8,905 nt of DNA from CAYYAQ01 sp964469555 (GTDB lineage Bacteria; Planctomycetota; UBA1135; UBA2386), in contig CAYYAQ010000199.1 in assembly GCA_964469555.1 (NCBI GenBank), positions 1-8,905 on the forward strand, written 5' to 3'. The notes below the pieces were generated by a model, which was given only the letters and a program-made list of their open reading frames with translations, did no database searches and was not told where the DNA came from. The position numbers and the translations under genes are program-made. This document shows positions 1-6,090 of this stretch, in pieces. Position 1 is the stretch's first letter, and each line of letters begins with the position of its first letter.

Positions 1-765
1 TCGATGACGCAGCTGCGCGCCCTCAACGTCAACCCGAACGGCATCCCGGCCATGCCCCTCGCGAGTGTCGCCGTGCTACAGCGCAAGGAGGGCCCGAGCG
101 AGATTCGGCGCATCGGCAACCTGCGCGGCGCTGAAGTCCGCGCTGCTCTCCGCGGATTCGACATGGGTCACACGACCGATGTACTCGAAGCCGAGCTCGC
201 CGGACTCGATCTACCGCGCGGAATCACCACGCGCATCGGCGGCCAGAAAGAGGAGAAGGAATCCAGCCTGCGCAGTCTGACCATGGCGCTCCTGCTGGCG
301 GTCTTCCTGGTCTACATCGTGATGGCGAGCCAGTTCGAGAACATGGTGCAGCCGTTTGTCATCCTGCTCACGCTGCCGCTCGCGCTCGTCGGGGTGATCT
401 TCACGCTCGAGTTGCTCGACATTCCTCTGTCCGTCGTCGTGCTCCTCGGCGGCATTGTCCTGGCGGGAATCGTGGTGAACAACGCGATCATTCTCATCGA
501 TCAGATCAATCGACTGCGAACGGAAGGCCGCGACAAGATGTATTCGATCGTGGAGGGCGCGAAGATCCGCCTGCGTCCCGTCTTGATGACGACGATGACC
601 ACGGTGCTCGGCCTCTTGCCGCTCACCGGATGGCTCGGCGGCGGCGAGGGCCTGGAACTCCGCGCACCGATGGCGATCGTCGTCATCACCGGCCTGACTG
701 TTTCCACGCTTCTCACCCTCCTCGTCATCCCCGTCGTCTATTCTCTATCCGACCGCAAGGCCTGA
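1..765 (+). CDS. RND (HAE1/AcrB-type) efflux transporter, C-terminal part, 5' truncated by window
   Basis: This is the last ~254 codons of an inner-membrane RND pump, which exports substrates from the periplasm or inner membrane using the proton gradient. The frame is open from base 1, so the true start lies outside the window. The first ~85 residues are the end of the second periplasmic loop. They are followed by hydrophobic segments matching TM8-TM12, starting with SLTMALLLAVFLVYIVMASQ. The TM10 motif GIVVNNAIILID (two Asn codons at 478-483) and the following RLRPVLMTTMTTVLGLLP are typical of HAE1-type RND proteins. Asn occupies the position near Lys940 of E. coli AcrB, as in many HAE1 members. 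TGA at 763-765 is five bases before the GTG of the next RND gene, so the two are almost certainly co-transcribed. No membrane-fusion or outer-membrane partner is visible; they may lie upstream. Substrate unknown. Confidence 0.95.
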   Translation, partial: SMTQLRALNVNPNGIPAMPLASVAVLQRKEGPSEIRRIGNLRGAEVRAALRGFDMGHTTDVLEAELAGLDLPRGITTRIGGQKEEKESSLRSLTMALLLAVFLVYIVMASQFENMVQPFVILLTLPLALVGVIFTLELLDIPLSVVVLLGGIVLAGIVVNNAIILIDQINRLRTEGRDKMYSIVEGAKIRLRPVLMTTMTTVLGLLPLTGWLGGGEGLELRAPMAIVVITGLTVSTLLTLLVIPVVYSLSDRKA

Positions 766-770
766 GCATC

Positions 771-3700
771 GTGTCCGCCGATACCAGAGACTCCGCCGAC
801 TCGCCGTCGAAGGAAAAACCCCCGGTTCGCGGAGGTCTCTTCAGCGTGCTGGTCGACCGCCCGGTGCTCACACTGATGATCACCGTGGCGATGATGCTCG
901 TGGGCGCGATGTCGCTGTTCCGCCTGCCCCTGACGTTCATGGGCGAGGGGATGGCGAGCAGCAACATCAACATCTTCGTCCCGGTCGGGCGCGCGCGCTC
1001 TCCGCAGGAAACGGAGGACAAGGTCGCTCGTCCCGCAGAAGAACTGTTCCGCACGATCGCGGGCTTGCGGACAGTGACGTCGACGAGCAGCTCCACGGGC
1101 GTGCGATTCCGGCTGGAGCTCAGCAACGATCTCGATCCCGTGCTCGCATCCGCCGAGATCCGCGACCGGTTGCAGCGCGCGATGCTGGAGTTCCCCGAGG
1201 GCGTCGACCGCTTCTTCACGTGGCGCGAAGACGGGGCATCGGCGCCATTGCACTACTTCCAAATCCTCACCCCACGCATGGACGCGGAGTGGCAGGACAA
1301 GGTCGAAAACGTCATCGCGCCTCGCCTGGAAGCAGTCGATGGGGTCGGTCGCGTCGATATCTTCGGGCTGCGCTCCGAGACGGTTCGAATCTGGTTCGAC
1401 AAGGACAAGCTGTTCGCGCACCGGGTCAACTACCAGCAGCTCCTGCGCCGGCTGACACAGGACAACTACACCGAACCCGCCGGAGAACTCGAGAGTTCGA
1501 CCGATCGGGTGCTTCTTCGCATCGACAGCAAGTTCCGATCGCTCGCGGACATCGAGAACTTCCCCATCCGCAGCGATCTTCGCATCAAGGACGTGGCGCG
1601 AGTCGAGCGGGACCGAAAGGACTCCACCACGCTGTCGCGCTACAACCAACGGTTCACGTTCACGGGCTCGATTCGTGCGACGTCGGGCGTGAACCCTGTC
1701 GAAGCGAGCGCTCGCGTGCGCGCGACTGCGGAGGAGCTGAAGAATGACCCGCGACTCGAGGGGATCGACTTCCGCTACCTCTTCGACCAGGGCGAGTTCA
1801 TCAAGTCGAGCCTGGACAACCTGCTGCAGGCGGCGTTCAAGGGCGGCGCACTCGCACTGCTGATCCTGTTCCTCTTCCTGCGGAACATTCGGGCGACGAT
1901 CGCGATCGGCCTGGCGATCCCGCTCACGCTCTTGTTGGTGTCGGACTATCTGTACTTCTCCGGCGACAGCTTGAACATCCTCACGATGACCGGGATGACC
2001 CTCGCCGTGGGCATGGTCGTCGACAATTCCGTCGTCGTCCTGGAGAACATCCGTCGACTCCGTCACGACGGGCTAGAGCTGCGTACCGCGTGTGTGCAGG
2101 GAGCGCAGGAAGTCGCACTCGCGGTGACGATGGCTACGATGACCACGGTCGTCGTCTTCGTGCCGATTATCTTCATGGGTTCGAACGGACGGATCCGGGC
2201 GATGTTCAGTTCCCTCGGCGTGCCCTTGTCCGTCGCGCTGATCGGCAGCCTCTTCATCGCCCTGCTTCTGCTGCCATCAGGAGTGCGACGGCTCGGCGGC
2301 GTGAGCGCGGCGAGCGAGGTGCGATGGAAGGTTTGGTCTCCGATCAACGCACTGGTTCGCGCGAACCTCTCGACGCTCGTCATCGTTCTCAAGCACCGAT
2401 ACAAGATCCTGTTCGCCTGCGTCGCATACATCGTTCTGGTCGGAAGCGATGTGCTTCCGGGACCGCTTCCGAGCCTGGACTTCGAGTCTGGAGACAAGAA
2501 CCCTTTCCGGGCCAGCGACGTGCGCGTGCGCATGGAGATGCCCCGAGGTCTCAGCGACGAGGACGTCGAGACCGAGGTGATGCTGTTCGAGAAAACCCTG
2601 CTCTCACACAAGAAGGAGTGGAAGATCAAGAGCATCTCGGCGCGCTACGGTCGCACGTCGATCCAACTCGACGTCCAGCTCGAGGACGAAGTCAAGTCCG
2701 GTGAGTACGCCGAGTACGGCAAGAAGATCAGGAAAGGCCTGCCCCGCCGTCCTGGCGTGAAGACCGTCGTGGGCAACAGCGGGGCTGGCGGCGCCGAGGA
2801 GCAGGACTTGCGCAACTTCGTTCTACGCGTCCGTGGCCGCGACAGTGAACACCTTGCGGACCTCGGCCTCGAGTTGCGGAAGGTGCTGGAAGCGCGGCCC
2901 GAAGTCGAGATGGTCGAAGTCTCGTCGGTGCGCAACAACGAGGAGGTCATCGTCAACGTCGACCGCGATCGCTTGCAGGAACTCGAAGTCGGGCCGGAAA
3001 TCCTGTTCGGAACGCTCGCCGGCGGACTCCAGGGCCGCGAACTCACGCGCTTCGAAGAGGGCGGTCGGGAGATCCGACTGATCTCGCAGTTCGACGACAA
3101 GGAGGACCCGACGCTCACCGACTTGCGGGAAACGCGAGTGTTCAGCAACCGCGGCAACTTCCAGCGGCTCGATGACATGACCGACGTCGGCTTCCGCAAG
3201 ACGCTCGGCTCCATCTACCGCCGCGACGGTCGGACGACGATCACGGTTCTGGGTCGTCGAGCTGAGGGAGTCAGCCCCAACGAATTCAGCCAGATCCTGA
3301 GCTCGGTCATGTCGAAGTTCCCGATGCCCCGTGGCTACACGTGGGCGGAGGACAGCATGTCCCAGCAGACAGCGGCGCAGATCGCGGAGTTGATCCAGGC
3401 TGGACTGCTCTCGATCGTCCTCGTGTTCCTGTTGATGGCCATCCTGTTCGAATCGGTGGTCTTGCCCTGCTCGATCCTGATCACCATCGCGGTCGCGATA
3501 TTCGGTGGCACCTGGACGCTGAAGTTCTTTCACGGGGCGATCGATCCGATGGCCATCACCGGCCTGATCCTGCTTGCCGGGGTTGTCGTCAACAATGGAA
3601 TCGTGCTCCTGGATTGCATCGAGCGGCTGCGTCGTTCCGGCGTCGGGCGGACCGAAGCGATCCGCGAGGGCATTCGCATTCGACTACGGCCGATCGTGAT

Positions 3701-3920
3701 GACCGCGGCGACCACGGTCGTCGGGTTGCTGCCGATGGCGATCTGGGGCGAGAACACGGGCCAGGGCGTGAACTACGTCAGCCTGTCGATCACGGTTTCG
3801 GGCGGGTTGGCGCTCTGCACCCTGCTCACCGCCGTAACCGTGTCGATAGCCTACACGTGGTTGGATGACCTCTCCAACTGGTTGAACTCGACGCTGCGGC
3901 GGGCATTTCGGGCGGGGTAG
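771..3920 (+). CDS. RND (HAE1/AcrB-type) efflux transporter, complete
   Basis: A complete 1049-residue RND pump, the usual family length (AcrB is 1049). I chose GTG at 771. It directly follows the preceding stop, has AAGG at 757-760, and gives a short charged N-terminus before TM1 (PVLTLMITVAMMLVG, residues ~30-50). The frame is open further upstream, but that would overlap the previous gene. Order: first periplasmic domain ~55-345; TM2-TM6, with TM4 carrying GMVVDNSVVVLENI (Asp418, Asn419); a short cytoplasmic linker; TM7 ~541-560; second periplasmic domain; TM8-TM12 with VVVNNGIVLLD (Asn941, Asn942) and RLRPIVMTAATTVVGLLP. AcrB has Asp407/Asp408 and Lys940 here; this protein keeps the first Asp, has Asn at the second, and lacks the Lys. 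That is common in HAE1-type pumps, so I do not read it as inactivation. The tandem arrangement allows either two homotrimers or a mixed trimer like MdtBC (inference). Substrate unknown. Confidence 0.95.
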   Translation: MSADTRDSADSPSKEKPPVRGGLFSVLVDRPVLTLMITVAMMLVGAMSLFRLPLTFMGEGMASSNINIFVPVGRARSPQETEDKVARPAEELFRTIAGLRTVTSTSSSTGVRFRLELSNDLDPVLASAEIRDRLQRAMLEFPEGVDRFFTWREDGASAPLHYFQILTPRMDAEWQDKVENVIAPRLEAVDGVGRVDIFGLRSETVRIWFDKDKLFAHRVNYQQLLRRLTQDNYTEPAGELESSTDRVLLRIDSKFRSLADIENFPIRSDLRIKDVARVERDRKDSTTLSRYNQRFTFTGSIRATSGVNPVEASARVRATAEELKNDPRLEGIDFRYLFDQGEFIKSSLDNLLQAAFKGGALALLILFLFLRNIRATIAIGLAIPLTLLLVSDYLYFSGDSLNILTMTGMTLAVGMVVDNSVVVLENIRRLRHDGLELRTACVQGAQEVALAVTMATMTTVVVFVPIIFMGSNGRIRAMFSSLGVPLSVALIGSLFIALLLLPSGVRRLGGVSAASEVRWKVWSPINALVRANLSTLVIVLKHRYKILFACVAYIVLVGSDVLPGPLPSLDFESGDKNPFRASDVRVRMEMPRGLSDEDVETEVMLFEKTLLSHKKEWKIKSISARYGRTSIQLDVQLEDEVKSGEYAEYGKKIRKGLPRRPGVKTVVGNSGAGGAEEQDLRNFVLRVRGRDSEHLADLGLELRKVLEARPEVEMVEVSSVRNNEEVIVNVDRDRLQELEVGPEILFGTLAGGLQGRELTRFEEGGREIRLISQFDDKEDPTLTDLRETRVFSNRGNFQRLDDMTDVGFRKTLGSIYRRDGRTTITVLGRRAEGVSPNEFSQILSSVMSKFPMPRGYTWAEDSMSQQTAAQIAELIQAGLLSIVLVFLLMAILFESVVLPCSILITIAVAIFGGTWTLKFFHGAIDPMAITGLILLAGVVVNNGIVLLDCIERLRRSGVGRTEAIREGIRIRLRPIVMTAATTVVGLLPMAIWGENTGQGVNYVSLSITVSGGLALCTLLTAVTVSIAYTWLDDLSNWLNSTLRRAFRAG

Positions 3921-3922
3921 CA

Positions 3923-3981
3923 GTTGGTGCTCACTCGGCCTCGGCTCGAGGGCTGCGAGGGCGTCCGAGCAAGCCACCAAC
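3923..3981. terminator. Inverted repeat between convergent genes, possible bidirectional transcription end
   Basis: The 64-bp gap between the RND stop and the ureohydrolase stop is almost filled by nested complementary arms. GTTGGTG (3923-3929) pairs with CACCAAC (3975-3981), CTCGG (3934-3938) with CCGAG (3965-3969), and a small inner hairpin CCTCG-GCT-CGAGG sits at 3939-3951. A convergent junction is where a two-way terminator is expected. Neither side has a T-tract, so it is not a textbook intrinsic terminator. The role is inferred from position and symmetry. Confidence 0.4.
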
Positions 3982-3984
3982 CCT

Positions 3985-4986
3985 CTAACCCGTCAACAAC
4001 GCAAACCCACAGAGCTTGTAGAGAACGCGCGCCCCGACATTCGCGTCCCACTCGTCCCCTTCCGGCCCGGGCGTCACCTCGGTCAAGTCAAAGCCGACAA
4101 TGCGGCGACCGGATTCGACCACCGCTTGCAACAACAGGCACGCTTCGTGGAAGTCGAGACCGCCGGGAACCGGCGTGCCAGTGTGTGGGCAGAGCTTGGG
4201 ATCCAGGCCGTCGATGTCGAAGCTCACGTGGACCAGATCCGGCAACGCACCGATCGCCTCCTCGCAGAGCGCGAGAAACGACTCCCCCTGGGCCAGGCGT
4301 TTCTTCCACGCGAGGTCGTGGTGCAGGACAACCCGTTCCTCTTCCGCTGCCCGCTGCATCTCCCCCTCGCTGAGGTCGCGGATCCCAACCTGCACCAATC
4401 GGCCCAGCCCGTCGGCTTCACGAAGAACATTGTCCATGATCGACGCGTGGCTGTACGCGAAGCCCTCGTAGCCGTGCCGTAAGTCCGCGTGCGCATCGAC
4501 CTGAAGCACGCCGACGCCGGGGTACCGCCGCGCGACGGCGCGGATGCCGCCCAAGGCCACCGAGTGATCGCCCCCGACAACGCCGGGGATGCGCCCGTCC
4601 TCGAGGATCTCGTCGACCGTCGATTCGACCGCGTCGTGCACGCGACGACAGAGCGAATCGATCCCGGCCCTCTCTGCTCCATCCCGCGCGAGTCGGCTCG
4701 CCTCAGCACACGCCTCGCCATCGACAGGCTTCTCGAGCATGTGGATCCCGCGGGCGTACGGTCGACCCGTCTGCACGTCGAACAGATCGACCTGGTGGCT
4801 GGCGCGCAGGATGGCGGCGGGACCCTCCGCGGTTCCGACTCCGTATGATACTGTCGCATCCAAGGGCACCGGCAGCAAGACGATCGCGGACGCATCCCGT
4901 TCGCAGTCGAGTCCGAAGATCCCCGAACCCGGTTCCGCCGCCATCTCAGGATCGAGACTGTCGGGGTCGAACCCTTCCGTCGTCAT
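3985..4986 (-). CDS. speB: Agmatinase-family ureohydrolase (arginase superfamily)
   Basis: A 333-residue dinuclear-manganese ureohydrolase. Characterised agmatinases hydrolyse agmatine to putrescine and urea in the cytoplasm. All superfamily metal-binding motifs are present: GGDHS (His141), DAHAD (Asp164, His166, Asp168) and SFDIDG (Asp257, Asp259), plus the late Glu in DLTEVTP (Glu303). After DAHAD comes HGYEGFAYSHAS, closer to the agmatinase pattern (YEG...YSH) than to the arginase SGN-HG loop. CPHTGTPVPGGL resembles a subgroup usually labelled 'agmatinase family', so agmatine is likely but not proven. I prefer ATG at 4986 because GGTGA lies nine bases upstream; an in-frame GTG at 4992 would add two residues. 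The gene is convergent with the RND pair and divergent from the glutaredoxin, with about 94 bp between starts. No neighbouring polyamine gene is visible. Other C-N hydrolases of the superfamily, such as guanidinobutyrase or formimidoylglutamase, remain possible. Confidence 0.88.
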   Translation of the reverse strand: MTTEGFDPDSLDPEMAAEPGSGIFGLDCERDASAIVLLPVPLDATVSYGVGTAEGPAAILRASHQVDLFDVQTGRPYARGIHMLEKPVDGEACAEASRLARDGAERAGIDSLCRRVHDAVESTVDEILEDGRIPGVVGGDHSVALGGIRAVARRYPGVGVLQVDAHADLRHGYEGFAYSHASIMDNVLREADGLGRLVQVGIRDLSEGEMQRAAEEERVVLHHDLAWKKRLAQGESFLALCEEAIGALPDLVHVSFDIDGLDPKLCPHTGTPVPGGLDFHEACLLLQAVVESGRRIVGFDLTEVTPGPEGDEWDANVGARVLYKLCGFALLTG

Positions 4987-5045
4987 CCGCACACGTCACC
5001 CGAGCCATTCACCCCTGTCAAGTTCAGGGCACTCAGGAACCGTCC

Positions 5046-5073
5046 TTGATCTGGCCGTTGCCGACCGTCGAAT
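5046..5073 (+). promoter_or_regulatory. Possible sigma-70-type promoter for the glutaredoxin gene
   Basis: TTGATC (5046-5051) and TCGAAT (5068-5073) are separated by 16 bases and each match the -35 and -10 consensus at four of six positions. A start about seven bases past the -10 falls at or next to the ATG at 5081. That would make the message leaderless and would fit the absence of a ribosome binding site there. Weak motif-only evidence. Confidence 0.3.
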
Positions 5074-5080
5074 TCAAACC

Positions 5081-5350
5081 ATGAGCGACCATCCATCGAT
5101 CACCGTGTATCGCACGCGAGCGTGCCCGTTTTGCGTCATGGCCGCGGAGCTGTTGAAACAGCTGGATGTGGAGTTCGAGGAGGTGTTCCTGGACGACCAC
5201 CCCGATCGCCAGAAGGTCACGTCGGACATCCTGCCGGGGCACCACACCGTCCCGCTGGTGGTCGTCGATGGCGAACCCATCGGGGGCTTCGACGAACTCC
5301 GGCAACTGCAGGCCGCGGGACGGCTCGAAGGGCTTCTGCGCGGGGACTAG
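5081..5350 (+). CDS. Glutaredoxin (GrxC-like, dithiol CPFC)
   Basis: An 89-residue protein of normal size for a bacterial glutaredoxin, a cytoplasmic thioredoxin-fold oxidoreductase that reduces disulfides and glutathione mixed disulfides using glutathione. The ITVYRTRACPFC start gives strand beta1 and the dithiol active site Cys15-Pro-Phe-Cys18. The cis-proline motif TVP is at 56-58 and the glutathione-contacting GGFDEL at 68-73; the classic form of the active site is CPYC. ATG at 5081 is chosen because it places the active site at the usual position; the frame is open upstream, but an extension would run across the divergent ureohydrolase gene. No Shine-Dalgarno sequence precedes it (CGAATTCAAACC), and a promoter-like pair sits so close that the message may be leaderless. 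It ends with TAG at 5348-5350. It appears to be a single-gene unit; no thioredoxin or glutathione gene is adjacent. Confidence 0.93.
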   Translation: MSDHPSITVYRTRACPFCVMAAELLKQLDVEFEEVFLDDHPDRQKVTSDILPGHHTVPLVVVDGEPIGGFDELRQLQAAGRLEGLLRGD

Positions 5351-5472
5351 GTGGCCTGCAGCCCCGCTTGCCACGGGATCTAGGCGTCGCCGGTAAAAAA
5401 CTGATACATCACGGAACATCCCGGACCTTGGCGTCCGTCTGGAGCGTGGATCAACGATCCTCCTCCCCCCGA

Positions 5473-5519
5473 GCCGATCGTCCGGAGACCTCGAAACACT
5501 GCTCCGGAGCCCGGTCGGC
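5473..5519. repeat. Imperfect inverted repeat, 15 pairs, 14-base loop
   Basis: The left arm GCCGATCGTCCGGAG (5473-5487) pairs with the right arm 5502-5519: seven perfect pairs next to the loop (TCCGGAG with CTCCGGA), a three-base bulge GCC (5509-5511), then eight outer pairs including one T-G. The right arm also contains the perfect palindrome GCTCCGGAGC (5501-5510), and TCCGGAG occurs twice in direct orientation 22 bases apart (5481 and 5503). There is no T-tract, so an intrinsic terminator is unlikely. It could be an RNA hairpin or a protein-binding site. Confidence 0.5.
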
Positions 5520-5555
5520 CCCACGGAAACCAAAACCCACCTCCCAAGCAGGCGA

Positions 5556-5585
5556 CGCCCTGGGGCAACATGCACCCCCAGGGCG
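5556..5585. repeat. Perfect 10-bp inverted repeat, 10-base loop
   Basis: CGCCCTGGGG (5556-5565) and CCCCAGGGCG (5576-5585) are perfect reverse complements around the loop CAACATGCAC. The stem is GC-rich and stable. What follows on the + strand (CTGTCTTGTAC) has no real T-run, so termination is possible but not indicated. It lies about 100 bases before the structured RNA core and could be an upstream domain of the same transcript. Confidence 0.5.
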
Positions 5586-5688
5586 CTGTCTTGTACGGTG
5601 GTCGCGGATGGGAGCAACCTCGCGCACGGCGGCCAAACGGCGCCAGCGGCGCGACGTACAGACCTGTTCCCCGGTGCGCAATTGAGGG

Positions 5689-5909
5689 GGGACGAGGACG
5701 CTTTCGCGGGGGGGAGAGAAACGGTTCCCTGGCTGGAAAATGCTCTAGTATTCAGAAGGGAGGAGTCAGAGTCATCGGAGGGGAGAAGTTAAACCCAGCC
5801 AGGGAACCCACCTCGTCTCGTGCCGAGGACCCATGCTGTCCGTCGGCAACCACTGGTATCCTAAACCAATGGATAAGTTTCGCAATAGAGGCTTGATCCT
5901 ACTTTTTTT
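5689..5909 (+). ncRNA. Candidate structured non-coding RNA of unknown family
   Basis: No protein gene fits here, but the sequence folds by eye into an ordered set of elements. An outer stem (5689-5697 with 5811-5819, nine pairs, one G-T) encloses a 14-bp perfect stem, GGTTCCCTGGCTGG (5723-5736) with CCAGCCAGGGAACC (5795-5808). The internal loop between them is very lopsided: 25 bases on the left, two on the right. The apical loop of 58 bases is purine-rich, with GGGAGGAG and GGAGGGGAG. A second hairpin follows at 5821-5848 (TGCCGA-GGAC with GTCC-G-TCGGCA), then a terminator-like hairpin and seven T at 5903-5909. The T-tract suggests + strand transcription. The 5' end is set at the outer stem and is uncertain. 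I find no conserved core of RNase P RNA, tmRNA, SRP RNA, 6S RNA, 5S rRNA or the common riboswitches. It could instead be a long leader or a cis-regulatory element of the downstream tRNA region. Confidence 0.5.
5871..5909 (+). terminator. Intrinsic terminator-like hairpin with T7
   Basis: GGATAAGTTTC (5871-5881) pairs with GAGGCTT-G-ATCC (5888-5899) with one bulged G, giving eleven pairs including two G-T, around the loop GCAATA. Three bases later come seven T (5903-5909). Shape and spacing fit a Rho-independent terminator on the + strand, though the stem is AT/GT-rich and only moderately stable. It would end a transcript coming from the structured region before the tRNA gene. Confidence 0.5.
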
Positions 5910-6044
5910 GTCACCTTGACCCTCAAGCGGCCATGAAACGGCCAATTCGTAGCTAGAAGGCACCTGAATTGCGCGGCCCTCGGTGACGGCTCGGGGGAAT
6001 GGAGGTGCGCTACGCCGCCAACGTGGCGGGCGGACACGTCTTGC
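5910..6044. other. Spacer between candidate RNA and tRNA, nothing clear
   Basis: No gene is visible in these 135 bases. There are two small hairpins: CTTGA-CCC-TCAAG (5915-5927) and CCGCCA-ACG-TGGCGG (6015-6029). The stretch GGCCATGAAACGGCC (5929-5943) has matching GGCC ends. None has a recognisable role. Confidence 0.4.
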
Positions 6045-6073
6045 TTGCCTTTGGCTGGACCATCTGGTGGAAT
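6045..6073 (+). promoter_or_regulatory. Possible sigma-70-type promoter of the tRNA gene
   Basis: TTGCCT (6045-6050) and TGGAAT (6068-6073) are 17 bases apart, each matching four of six consensus positions. A start near 6080 would give a leader of about ten bases before the tRNA at 6091. The preceding terminator-like element at 5871-5909 supports independent transcription of the tRNA. Confidence 0.4.
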
Positions 6074-6090
6074 CCCCGGCCCGCCAACGG

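Larger units (their letters stand above)
5351..5690. other. Non-coding stretch with several strong potential hairpins
   Basis: I see no credible protein gene in these 340 bases. Open frames exist on both strands but have no family signature or ribosome binding site. The stretch holds a 15-pair imperfect hairpin (5473-5519), a 10-bp perfect hairpin (5556-5585), and a bulged 9-bp stem (5588-5597 with 5655-5663) enclosing two smaller hairpins (5603-5624 and 5640-5652). An A6 run at 5395-5400 would read as T6 on the minus strand, with only a weak hairpin before it. Whether this belongs to the structured RNA candidate downstream, to a glutaredoxin 3' region, or is chance pairing in GC-rich DNA cannot be settled here. 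Confidence 0.45.

Noticed and set aside
630..770. Upstream extension of the second RND gene
   Set aside because: It overlaps the 3' end of the first RND gene; GTG 771 gives a normal N-terminus right after the preceding stop.
738..2066. Long 442-codon open frame on the minus strand opposite the RND genes
   Set aside because: It is rich in His, Asp, Arg and Glu with no family signature, spans the boundary of two clear RND genes, and is the usual mirror frame of GC-rich coding DNA.
4126..4482. Plus-strand open frames within the ureohydrolase gene
   Set aside because: They are shadows of the minus-strand gene, which carries all metal-binding motifs.
4589..5080. Upstream in-frame extension of the glutaredoxin
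   Set aside because: It runs antisense to the ureohydrolase and would add ~160 residues unlike any glutaredoxin; ATG 5081 gives the normal family length.
5033..5617. 194-codon minus-strand open frame through the glutaredoxin and the spacer
   Set aside because: Half of it is antisense to the glutaredoxin; no motif, no ribosome binding site and low-complexity composition.
5781..5830. Local resemblance to 5S rRNA (GAAGTTAAACCC) and to tmRNA (AAACCCA...TGCCGAGG)
   Set aside because: The matches are about a dozen bases; the terminal stems, lengths and other conserved blocks of both RNAs are absent.
5869..5919. 16-codon frame MDKFRNRGLILLFLSP
   Set aside because: It resembles a tiny hydrophobic peptide, but there is no ribosome binding site and the bases are better explained by the terminator hairpin and its T-tract.
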